A DNA stretch of 64,000 bases from Diplolepis rosae (Eukaryota; Arthropoda; Insecta; Hymenoptera; Diplolepididae): the NCBI GenBank assembly GCA_030998225.1, contig JAPYXD010000715.1, positions 434,001-498,000 on the forward strand. The letters are read 5' to 3'. The position numbers and the translations under genes are program-made. The first letter of the stretch is position 1. Each line of letters opens with the position of its first letter. Positions 44,379 to 53,368 of the stretch are shown piece by piece. The notes under the pieces are model-generated. The model saw only the letters and a list, made by a program, of their open reading frames with translations, did not search any database and was not told where the DNA came from.

Positions 44379-45090
44379 TTTTCTGTGTTTTTGGGACTGG
44401 AAAGTTTTTTACAGCTATTATCTTTTTTGGATCTGGACGTACTCCATTTTTATCAATTATATGACCTAAATATCCTACTTCAGGTCGTAAAAATTCGCAT
44501 TTGTCTGGTTGTAAATGAAGATTTGCTTTTCTAAGTCTTTCTGCTAAATTGTTAAATTTAATTTCATGCTCTTCTAGAGTATTTGCATATATAACTATGT
44601 CATCGAGATATACAAAAAGTTCCGTTCCTATTAATCCAGTTAATGTTAAATCCATTAATCTTTGAAATGTGGCAGGTGCAGTTTTTAAACCGAAAGGCAT
44701 TCTATCGAATTCGTAATGACCGTGAGGTGTAGAAAACGCGGTTTTATGCGAGTCTTTTGGATCCATTTTTATATGGTGAAAACCGGTAGCTAAATCAAAC
44801 ACTGAAAAATATTTTGCTGATCCTAGAGAATCAAGTATATCGTTTATATTAGGTAAAGGATACGAATCGCCAATTGTTTTTTCATTTAATTTACGAAAAT
44901 CAAGAACCATTCTCCATTTTATTTTTCCTTGAGAATCAGGTTTTTTAGGAACTATCCACACTGGAGTGTTATATGGTGATTGTGAGGGCTTGATTATTTT
45001 ATTTTTTAATAATTCATCGACTTGTCTTGTAATAATTTTCCTTGTGAACTGGGGGAGATCTATTTTGTCTTGAAAAAATTGGAGCGTCAT
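44341..45090 (-). pseudogene. pol: reverse transcriptase domain
   Basis: It contains SPYNTPVWIVPKK, WRMVLDFRKLNEKT, YFSVFDLATGFHHIKM (first catalytic Asp), TAFSTPHGHYEFDRMPFGLK, ATFQRLM, and the active-site box ELFVYLDDIVIYA, all canonical for errantivirus and 17.6-type gypsy RTs. It is displaced from the protease frame by a one-base difference in a T4 run (45036-45039) and from RNase H at 44370-44373. Catalytic residues are intact. Confidence 0.93.
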
Positions 45091-45931
45091 CTACAGTAGG
45101 AATTGAATGTTGTAATACATTAGTAGCTTCAAGTGGTTTTTCTGAGATTTGGAATCTATTTGCATTGCTCTTAATTAATTTTTCTACGTGTTCATATTCA
45201 TCTGGATTTAAATGGTCTAATTGAAGAAGTTTTTTAATACATTCTACTCTGTCTTCGTCTGTTACATTATAAAATTTGCATGAGTTAATTAGAGAATTGT
45301 CAGTTTTTAAAAAGTTATTTAATATTTTACTTGATAAATCTTCGTTATTTGTTTGTTTGAAATTAATTAAATTTTCAATTTGTTTATAGCATTCTTGTTC
45401 TTCAAAGTCTTCTAAATTAACTAATGGGACGGATAATGTAATTGGGATTTCATTTGTGTTTGCAAATTTTAAATAAGCTTTTCCTCTGTGATTTTTTACA
45501 ACTGCGTCACCTACGTAGACGCCATCTTGGATATGTAATCGAGGTACATACCCTTCACTCTTTTCTGTATTTTTTATATTAACATAAAATGTTGTAACTG
45601 TTCGAGCTGGAATAGTAAATGTATTGGTAGATTTAAAAGGGTAACAGTGGTTCTCAATTTCTAAGCATTTTGAAGTATAGTTTATATTCACTCTATTATC
45701 TTGAAAAAATTCTGATCCCAATACTCCATCTTCTTCTACTGGGACTTCATTCGGAATAATGTTAAATATTGTTGGGTAACCAAAAATGTTTATTTTTACT
45801 TGTCCTAATGTGTAAAGTGGTAAATCATTAATTCCTGTAAGTTTTAATACGTTTTGGCTATTTATTGGTACTTCAGGGTTGAGAACCTTTTGTTTAATTA
45901 AATTTCGAGCAGCACCAGTATCAATCATCAT
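45014..45931 (-). pseudogene. pol: protease domain and start of pol
   Basis: The aspartic protease motif MMIDTGAARNLI is at the start of the ATG-initiated frame, with EEDGVLGSEFF about 70 residues later. The tail (QHSIPTVDDAPIF) is the usual lead-in to RT. The frame is open upstream of its ATG through the gag stop and is -1 relative to gag, consistent with -1 frameshifting to make Gag-Pol. It ends in a stop just after the frame change near 45036. Confidence 0.87.
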
Positions 45932-46050
45932 GTGTGTTGGGTTTTTTAAACCTTCCGTTGATATTATAATTGATGGAATTGAAGTGGACTTTGAAATATT
46001 TATTGTTGTTGTTGTATGATCGTTAGAATTGGATGCCAGTGGTTCTCGAT

Positions 46051-47916
46051 TTATGCTTTCCTCAGTGCACCCGTGCTGGGGAGAGCTTTGGAGTTTTCCT
46101 GATGAGCTGTTTGTGATTGGCTATTTGGTCGTATCTTGCAGTCTCGTACTAAATGACCGGGTTTTTTACAATAATTGCAAACTACTTCAGTATAATTTGA
46201 ATTTTGTTGATTATTATTATTTTGTAAAAACCTATATTCATATGGTTTATTTCGATTTTGAGACTGTCCGCAGTTAAAGTTTTGATACTGTCCTGGATTC
46301 CATTGTCTATTATTATTATTAACATTATTGTTATTATTGTAAAAATTTCTAGGAAAATTGTTATTATTGTTGTGTCTTTGTTGTAAAACATTATTATTAT
46401 TGTTTTTATAATTATTATTTCTATTTTGCAAATTATTATTGTTATTGTTATTAAAATTATGATTTTTATTTCTTAAAAAATTGTTATTCGAAAAATTATT
46501 GTAATTGTTTCTTGCAAAATTATTATTATTATTACTTCTTTGACCATTGAAATTACTATATCCTTGTTGGTTAGGACGCAACAAAAAATTTTTTTGTTTA
46601 TTATTAAAAACTGCATCTTGAGCTTTACTTAAATGAAAACATTTTTCAGTTGTGTGACCTGGTTTTTTACAAATTAAACAAATAGTTTTGTTTTCAAGTG
46701 CTACGTTAAATCGGGTTGTTTTGTTATTTTTATTATTAGATGATTCGTCACTTTTTGAATAATCCATATTTTTATTTCTTCGTAGTGCGGAATTTGCAGC
46801 TAATCTTCGTTCTATATCAATACTGTCGCTAATAACTTCTTTAAAAGTATCCTTTTCTTCAACACGAATTTCTAACTCAGGACGCAAACCGCGTATAAAA
46901 CATTGAATTACGTCTTTTTCAAGGTTTACTTTAAAATTATTATCTACCTGACCATTATTATTGAGCCTGTGAGCATCTTCGATTTTGTCGGCAATTTCTT
47001 TTATCCTAGCAGCATAGGAAAGTACATTTTCTCTTTCCCACATAAATGTATTACCTAATTCTCCCTGTAACTGGTACACGCTTTTCGCAGGGGCATATAC
47101 TCTTTTCAATTTTTCTATCAATTCTTCTATTGTTGTATAAGTAGAACCAAAAATGCATTTTCTGGCTTCTCCAGTTAATTTACCTCTTAATAGCCTTGCG
47201 AGGTTTTCTTGAGCTGCAGGTGTCGGTAGCATTGCCTTTGCCTCCATGCAACCCTCAATAAAATGTGACAATGGGAGGTTACTTCCGTCAAACAATGGGA
47301 CCACCTCTAGCGCGTCGCGTAAGGATACCTGCTGGCTGTTGGGTATGACCACCGCCATCTCTTCGTTATTTACTCTTACGGGATTATCCTGATTTATGGC
47401 TTCTGTGTCGCTTTTGTCGTCGTCGCTATCGTTGTTACTAATTATAGATTCGCGTGCCAATGAGGTTTCCAATCTTTCTTTCAAAGTTTTATTATCTACT
47501 GTTATTACTGTTGAGCTTAGCAAATTGAATTCGTCAAAATAAGATAATTCATTCGTTAGAGTTTGATCTTGATTACTGGATCCTGTTACAATGCTTAAAT
47601 CTGGACAGAAACTTGAATGAAACCCGCTAGTTTTTTCTGAATTTTCACGTGATATATTTTGATTATTAATTAGAGTCTTGTCTAAACTTGAATCATCTAA
47701 CTTAAGAGTGTTATCTAATTCTTGTTCTGTAGGGATTGGATCAGGGATATTTTGGCATTTATTATCAGTTGAATATTCTCTATTTCTAATTGGTTTTATT
47801 TTTAAATTACCCTTTTGATTCAAATCTACTATTTTTGCAAGCTGACTATCGTGTTTAGCTTGACTACGTGTTATAACTTTCGGGGTAGATTCTAAAGGGA
47901 TATTTGGTTTTGACAT
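46051..47916 (-). CDS. gag: Gag polyprotein
   Basis: 621 residues, intact. The N-terminal 190 residues are polar and acidic. A capsid-like helical region spans about 200-370 (PLFDGSNLPLSHFIEG, ENLARLLRGKLTGEAR, IQCFIRGLRPELEIRV). Two CCHC knuckles lie at about 413-426 (CLICKKPGHTTEKC) and about 579-592 (CNYCKKPGHLVRDC). Between them lies a remarkable Asn-rich stretch of about 130 residues with poly-N runs. Gag would form the particle and bind the genomic RNA. The stop is followed at once by the pol frame in -1. Confidence 0.92.
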   Translation of the reverse strand: MSKPNIPLESTPKVITRSQAKHDSQLAKIVDLNQKGNLKIKPIRNREYSTDNKCQNIPDPIPTEQELDNTLKLDDSSLDKTLINNQNISRENSEKTSGFHSSFCPDLSIVTGSSNQDQTLTNELSYFDEFNLLSSTVITVDNKTLKERLETSLARESIISNNDSDDDKSDTEAINQDNPVRVNNEEMAVVIPNSQQVSLRDALEVVPLFDGSNLPLSHFIEGCMEAKAMLPTPAAQENLARLLRGKLTGEARKCIFGSTYTTIEELIEKLKRVYAPAKSVYQLQGELGNTFMWERENVLSYAARIKEIADKIEDAHRLNNNGQVDNNFKVNLEKDVIQCFIRGLRPELEIRVEEKDTFKEVISDSIDIERRLAANSALRRNKNMDYSKSDESSNNKNNKTTRFNVALENKTICLICKKPGHTTEKCFHLSKAQDAVFNNKQKNFLLRPNQQGYSNFNGQRSNNNNNFARNNYNNFSNNNFLRNKNHNFNNNNNNNLQNRNNNYKNNNNNVLQQRHNNNNNFPRNFYNNNNNVNNNNRQWNPGQYQNFNCGQSQNRNKPYEYRFLQNNNNQQNSNYTEVVCNYCKKPGHLVRDCKIRPNSQSQTAHQENSKALPSTGALRKA

Positions 47917-48792
47917 TGAGTCATTATAAATTTACAATATTTTGTATTGAGCGTTGATTGTTTATTGTTTTTTTTAAATTTGTTTATAACAATAAAAAAA
48001 AACTATATATAAAATTTGTTTTTTAAGAAAAATAAAATGAGATTAGTAAAATTTATTTGTAATTTGTTTATTTATTTTTAATAACAATATAATTTGAAAT
48101 GAAATTTGTATTTCGTCATTTGAAAATAAAATAATGATATAAAAATATAATTATTTCAAATATTCAAATTAAATAAATAATCGCTCAATTGTTTGTAAAT
48201 TTATAATTTTTAATAATAAATTTCTTAAAATAATAAAATATTTTTCTTTACCAACTGCATGTGCCCTTTATGTAAAATTAAAATAATTTATTTTATTTAT
48301 TTATAAATTGTTTATAACAATTAAACAAATTTGTTTATAATAATGATCATTCGAAATATTCATAAATTATTTTTATTATATTGGAAAAGTTAACTTAAGT
48401 GCAAATCTTTGGACAAAAATTTTTTTGCAAATAAAAATATTCTATTTTTTATGTTTGTTTTAACTTAAATCAAAACTTGGTTAACAAATTAGAATATCTT
48501 TTTAAATAAGATAAGTTACTTAATCACTTAGGTTAGCCTCAAGGTCAGATCCCTGCGTGATTTTTCAAACTTATTTTATTTTTAAACAATTTATATAAAT
48601 TATAAAATTTCAAAGAAATGATCTGATTATTAAATCATTAAGGTTAGCCTCAAGGTCAAATCCCTTTGTGATCTAACAAATCTATTTTATTGAAATTTTA
48701 AGATTTAAAGTTGAAATAATATTTCATAATCATTTATTTATTTATTTATTTATTATTAAGAACCAATGTGTTCAATTTCAATTGACTTGTGT
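47917..48792 (-). other. 5' leader of the retroelement
   Basis: AT-rich untranslated leader between primer site and gag. Two copies of a 39-40 base motif (TTAGGTTAGCCTCAAGGTCA plus flanks) lie at 48523-48561 and 48633-48672, about 110 bp apart. Each is bracketed by ATCA and TGAT so that it can fold. These could be packaging or protein-binding sites. Nothing else is recognised. Confidence 0.6.
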
Positions 48793-48810
48793 TTCCCGGC
48801 CGATGCACCA
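48793..48810 (-). promoter_or_regulatory. primer binding site, tRNA-Gly
   Basis: On the plus strand TTCCCGGCCGATGCACCA equals the 3' end of tRNA-Gly (GCC) with CCA, so the minus (element) strand is its complement over 18 bases. It lies 14 bases inside the LTR edge, further than the usual 0-5. Confidence 0.88.
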
Positions 48811-48847
48811 GAAAAAAGGAAGTATGTTACGTCACAAGTACGTAAAT

Positions 48848-48853
48848 ACTTAC
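48848..48853 (-). promoter_or_regulatory. candidate major splice donor in U5
   Basis: ACTTAC on the plus strand is GTAAGT on the element strand, preceded by AAA. It sits near the U5 end, upstream of gag, where a donor could serve the downstream acceptors before the envelope and accessory ORFs. Consensus match only. Confidence 0.35.
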
Positions 48854-49406
48854 TTTGATCGAAGATTCCTCGTTTTAAGTTAGGATCGAATGATCCTCTC
48901 TTAGGGATGAGGATAAGTCAATGAAAAGTACACAATGATTAGTAAAGTAATACAAATTGAATTTATTTAAATTAACACTGATATAAACAAGGTTAAAATT
49001 TTACAATGATTCAAACAATGGCACAGGGAATAGGTAAAGAATAGAGAGAATTTTCGGTACCTTTGTTGAGTTGTGAATAGTCCCTTTTTTATGAATGATC
49101 CTCACAGGTGTGAGGGAGAGAGAAAGATTCTTCCACTGGTGCGACGAAGACAGCAATAGGTATCCCACTGGTGTGAGGAAGACAGAAACAAATATCCCAC
49201 TGGTGTGAGGAGGACAAGAATAGTTATTTCACTCTACACTGACTCTAAGATCCTTTCAAAGATTGAAAGTACAATCAGAGAATTTACGACACGTTTCTTC
49301 GGAAAACTGAACTAAACACGTATCTCACGCTGTGAATCCTTTTAAGATTTTAGAAATTTCCCGCACTTAATTTTGCTCACAAGACTAGTTTTCCCTTGGC
49401 GGCGTG

Positions 49407-49438
49407 GCCTTTTTATAGTATATTTTTTGGTGACGTCA
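49407..49438 (-). promoter_or_regulatory. LTR promoter: CRE-like palindrome and TATA box
   Basis: On the element strand a TGACGTCA palindrome (49431-49438) stands about 12 bases upstream of CTATAAAAAGG (49407-49418). The arrangement fits a TATA promoter with an adjacent CREB/ATF-type site. The left LTR keeps both in similar form. Confidence 0.5.
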
Positions 49439-49586
49439 CGCGTTGCGCAGTCTCCCGCTGCGTGTGACGTAGTTATACCTCTCTTTTCAGTAGGTGGTTT
49501 TCTCTCTCTTTTAGTAATTTCCCCAGATTTCTCTCTAGACCTAGCCTATGCCTATAGTACATTCTAATGCGTCGCGGGACGTGACA

Positions 49587-50118
49587 ACATTTATAATATA
49601 AAATATTTTTTATATATATTCTATTATAAAATTTATAATATAAAATATTTTATATATGTATTATATTATAAAATTTATAATATAAAATATTTTATATTTT
49701 TTTTTATTTATGTATATAAATTTAAATTAAATTATTATTTTATTATATATAAAATTTAAATTTTTATTTATAAATTTAAATTATATATTTTAAATATATA
49801 TCCGATCTTAGGAAAAGACTAGTAAAGAGCGAAGTAGAAGGAAAAGAGGTAAAAAGCTATTTTGTAAAATCTTGTCGACAAGCTAGGGTTGAATTGACGA
49901 GGACTACCTGACCCATCACGAATACAGCAGACTCACCAACACAAGTTTCGGCCTTACCCCTACAACTTAATTCTTATCCGTGAGATTTTGGCGATTTTCG
50001 AAAGTGTCGATCCTCGTGTTCGGGTTTGGATCTTTACCTACCCCTGGCGTCTTTCCCCGCAAGGTTTGGACCCTTTAATCGCCCTCGATGTCTCCTCTAT
50101 ACCTATCTTCACTCAACG
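49587..50118. repeat. end of the right foldback arm
   Basis: After ACAT and TA-rich text, 49795-49905 is the inverted copy of 16182-16290, and 49897-50118 is the inverted copy of 13345-13567. The site where the P-like element entered the left arm is uninterrupted here. Confidence 0.85.
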
Positions 50119-50375
50119 GTATTGTTAGGATACGAGATCCAACATTACTACATACTATAAACGAAATGGAGGAGTATGCGCGGTCGCACGTGGATAGAAA
50201 GAAAGGGAGATATGCCCAGGTTTTCATCGACTTCAAAAGAGAGATCGCACTCAATATTTTGGAAAATTGTATTCGGCTCGGGACTTCGGGCCTCGCCTAC
50301 CACTCGTTCTGCTTGTCGGTTGTCCCTTGCCGTGAAAGGACCTCGCTCTCCTACTTGCTATGCAATGTAGTATAA
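50088..50375 (+). CDS. unrecognised 95-residue ORF
   Basis: It straddles the end of the foldback arm. The middle (EMEEYARSHVDRKKGRYAQ and following FIDFKREIALNILENC) is polar and helical and not obviously repeat-derived. I recognise no family. It may be an exon of an unknown element or chance. Confidence 0.2.
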   Translation: MSPLYLSSLNGIVRIRDPTLLHTINEMEEYARSHVDRKKGRYAQVFIDFKREIALNILENCIRLGTSGLAYHSFCLSVVPCRERTSLSYLLCNVV

Positions 50376-50419
50376 TGACATTAAATATGCTAATGTATCG
50401 AAATTGCACGAATATTGTG

Positions 50420-51300
50420 ATAAGTTTGATGGAAAGTCATTAATAAAAATATTTTATTTTATCCACTGCGGTAACACATTATAAAATTTTTTCACTAGCC
50501 GAATGAATAAAGTTAATTATTTCAAATCAATAAGTTGAGTTTGAAATTTCAGCCACTTCCTACATTATCGAAGAATCACTAGTCGCGTATCAGATAAAAT
50601 ACGTTGCCGACAGGTGTCCTCGTAGACAATTTCAAACTTTTGTATCGCAAATAAATGCCAATTAATTTTAAATTTGACAGAATTTGAAATCTTTCTGTGG
50701 AAAAAAAGACGCTTCCGACTGTATACGCGTCGAAGGCGTCTTTTTCCACAGAAAGATTGCAAATTCTGTCAAATTTTAAATTAATTATATTATGATCTTT
50801 CATGAAAAATTGTTTTTAAAATAATAGGGAATACTCTAATAAAAGCTATAAAAATTATCATTTATGAACTATGAATTTAATTTATCCGACAACATATTAG
50901 CGTTTATTAATATTTGAGGTTCAATACACCTTGCACTCTCTATTATAATAGACGATAATAAAAATTCAATAATATTAAAGATAATTAAATTTTATAAAAA
51001 ATATCATATAAAAACGAATATTTTATTAGATCTTATAACCATATTATTATACAATTATAACTAATGTTTGTATAAAATAAATTCTGTATATAATAAGAAA
51101 ATCACAGTTTTTAATCATTTTTATGCAGATGGTTTGGAAAAATGAATGACGAGAAATAGTTGTCATGTTTAATAACAAATTTATTACATTCAAACTTTTT
51201 ACAAAAAGAAATTAAATTTTCAAATGTCAATTACAGAATATTTGTTTTACAAAACAAAAATACTTTTTAAAAAAAGACTATAAGATGAAAGCAGCTGAAA
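50420..51300. repeat. inverted repeat X, left copy
   Basis: It pairs in inverted orientation with 62820-63370 (shared ATCCACTGCGGTAAC, CTAGCCGAATGAATAAAGTT, AAAAATTGTTTTTAAAATAA and others). The copies differ by indels, including a 261-bp insertion at 50520-50780. No gene is supported in it. Confidence 0.7.
50520..50780. mobile_element. small hairpin MITE
   Basis: The inverted copy near 63260-63290 lacks this segment, and TTAATTA flanks it on both sides (50513-50519 and 50781-50787), giving an empty-site comparison. Its right half is a nearly perfect hairpin, 50660-50786, with stems of about 55 bp (GACGCTTCCGA paired with its complement at the top) around a loop of about 14 bases. The transcript would look like a long precursor hairpin. 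Confidence 0.7.
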
Positions 51301-51984
51301 TTCTGCGGTTAACATCTATACGTTGATGACAATATGTCAATTCCATAAATTAATGTCACAACATAATTGAATGTAAGATGTTTGTAAACATTAATGATAA
51401 GTCTATGGTAATAATCATTGAAATCTCCAGCCATCCGCTAATACGTGATTTATTAATTGAAGGGTCCACCAGCAATAACCCGCCGAGCGCTCGAAATCGC
51501 GAAAAACTATTGTCTACGCACGAAAATCGTGATAAAAATATTCTTTCGGTCATTCACAAAAACAAAAATACCGTTTTGTAACATTTGTCATGACGCTTTT
51601 TTTATTTCAACACAATATATATGATTGAAAATCAGTGTTTTTCAAAACATAAATTGCTATTACTCAGTCAATTTTTGACGAAATCGTTTTTTTTTATCAT
51701 TAGACGTTGCATACTTCAGCGAAGCCAACGTATTAAATGAACCATGTCAAACAAATTTTCTTTAAACAATATTTTAATGTGAATAAAAAACCATGTTTTC
51801 GTGGTTGTCCAGGTAGAAAGTCTCTAATAAATTTTCGATTTCGGAAAACTTCAAGCGACAAAGTTGTTTCTTACCGTTAGAGGAAGTTTTCTGGAAATTT
51901 TCAGAATAATTTCATGATATAGAAGTTTGAGACATCTCAAACCCAAACTTGTGACGAATTGTGAGACGAAATATTAGAAAGGAA
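51301..51984. other. unassigned AT-rich interval
   Basis: The stretch near 51475-51700 has distant similarity to the 61523-61860 repeat (GCCGAG-GCTCGAAA, TATTGTC, AAAACATAAATTGC). No gene is seen. Confidence 0.4.
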
Positions 51985-53235
51985 ATTCTTGTACACTGCC
52001 GTCGGAAATTGTGCGCACGGTGCTTGTCATGGCTATCAAAAATCACTGCTGACTTTGAACCACGGTATCTCAGTGAAAAAAAGAGATAGGGCATTTTTAA
52101 AAATACAGTTGGAAAGCTTATGAACTTCCACGTCTAGTGATACTTAAGGAATATTTTTTTGACTTTCTGAAAATGATAAGGCACATGAGAAGATAAAAAA
52201 AACAATTCAAGATTTTTTCAAATTCTCTACCTCAACTTCAACTTTTTGCATGACCTAAGAAATTTTTTTTCAAAATCTGAAAATTATACAACATAAAGTC
52301 TAAAATCTTATCTTCAATTTAAGCCAAGAAAACTTAAAAAATATTCATGGGTACCCGAGATACAATTAAAAATGTGAAATCATATCTGAGTTGAATTTTA
52401 ATCGACGATCACGCTTCTCGGCCGGTTTGTTGCTCGCCTTCTTCGTTGAGGCAGGACCGAATAGGCCACGCACAAAGGTAGCGGTTAAGTGGAGCTCTCT
52501 TATATGTTCTTTGATCCAAGAACGTGTTTCCTTCATTTCCTTTCCTTTCATTCTTAGTTGATATTTACAATGACTATTAAAATTTTTATTGATGTTCTAG
52601 TTTATAAGAATTTTAAGAAATAAAAAATGTTTACATATCATTGTTCTATTAGTTAATATGGGGATAATATTGGATTTAAATAATTTTTAATAATCACAAA
52701 TAACAATAAATATTTTTTAAAATTTAGAATAATTAGAAATAAAAATTACTAATGAAAAGAATAAAAAATACATATAATATAAGAGGGCTCCACATAAGCG
52801 CCACCTTTGTGCGTGGCCTATTCGGTCCTGCCTCAACTAAGTGGGGGAGCAACAAACCGGCCGAGAAGCGTGATCGTCGATTAAAATTCAACTCAGATAT
52901 GATTGAACATTTTTAATCGTATCACGGGTACCCATGAATATTTTTTGAGTTTTCTTGGCTTAAATTAAAGATAAGATTTTAGACTTTAGGTTGTATAATT
53001 TTCAGATTTTGAAAAAAATTTTCCTAGGTCAAGCAAAAAGTTGAAGTTGAGGTAGAGAATTTGAAGAAATCTTGAATTTTTTTTTCAACTCCTCACGTGC
53101 TGTATTATTTTCAGAAAGTCAAAAAAATATTTGTTTTTTAACAAACGCCCTATCTCATTTATTCACCGAGATATCTTTATTCGAAGTCAGCATTGATTTT
53201 TGATAGCGATGACAAGCACCGTGCTTAAAGTGGAT
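51985..53235. repeat. foldback repeat
   Basis: Arms 51985-52510 and 52790-53235 are inverted copies (for example AATTGTGCGCACGG...GGTGCTTGTCAT with its partner near 53215, and GCCACGCACAAAGGT with its partner near 52805). The spacer is about 280 bp of AT-rich text. It has no coding capacity. Confidence 0.8.
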
Positions 53236-53368
53236 AAAGTGGATAAAGTCTGTTAAGGTTTCATTGACTTTTAGGAAATAGTAGAAGAAATTCGAATAAC
53301 TTTTAGAAAACCAGGTGGAAGAAAAAAAGTCGCGTATTTACTATTATAAAAGTATTTTAAACAGGGGC
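53236..53368 (-). repeat. TIR-family fragment left of the LINE
   Basis: It is the reverse complement of the right part of the TIR family at about 59515-59640 (CGCGTATTTACTATTATAAA and neighbouring text). Together with 54952-55074 it shows the LINE inserted into a minus-strand copy of that family, with the sequence between missing. Confidence 0.65.

Larger units (their letters stand above)
33184..49586 (-). mobile_element. complex Ty3/gypsy (errantivirus-like) endogenous retrovirus
   Basis: A 16.4-kb LTR retroelement on the minus strand with two 762-bp LTRs, a tRNA-Gly primer site, gag, pol, two different envelope genes and several accessory ORFs. The outer flanks carry the 4-bp duplication ACAT (33180-33183 and 49587-49590), a length usual for gypsy-type elements. 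It lies within the TA-rich part of the right foldback arm. Pol is broken by single-base changes, while both envelopes, the CARD-like ORF and the dsRBD ORFs are open. The left LTR is followed by a 165-bp copy of the right flank instead of a polypurine tract, so the 3' end of the internal region is lost or misjoined. Confidence 0.92.
48825..49586 (-). repeat. retroelement LTR, right (5' LTR)
   Basis: It differs from 33184-33945 at about three positions. It is followed by ACAT (49587-49590). Internal 34-bp tandem units lie at 49109-49221. It provides the promoter for genomic RNA on the minus strand. Confidence 0.94.
13345..50118. mobile_element. giant foldback (palindromic) element with later insertions
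   Basis: Four blocks pair in inverted order around about 24,655: 13345-13567 with 49897-50118; 16182-16290 with 49795-49905; 16530-18390 with 31666-33060; and the satellite-like arrays 18391-24655 with 24656-31665. The outer blocks are collinear and close to identical by eye. Without the P-like insertion (13568-16181) and the LTR element (33184-49586), each arm is about 9 kb. No transposase clearly belonging to the foldback is seen. Mode of origin is unknown: a foldback transposon, or an inverted duplication of an array. Confidence 0.85.
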
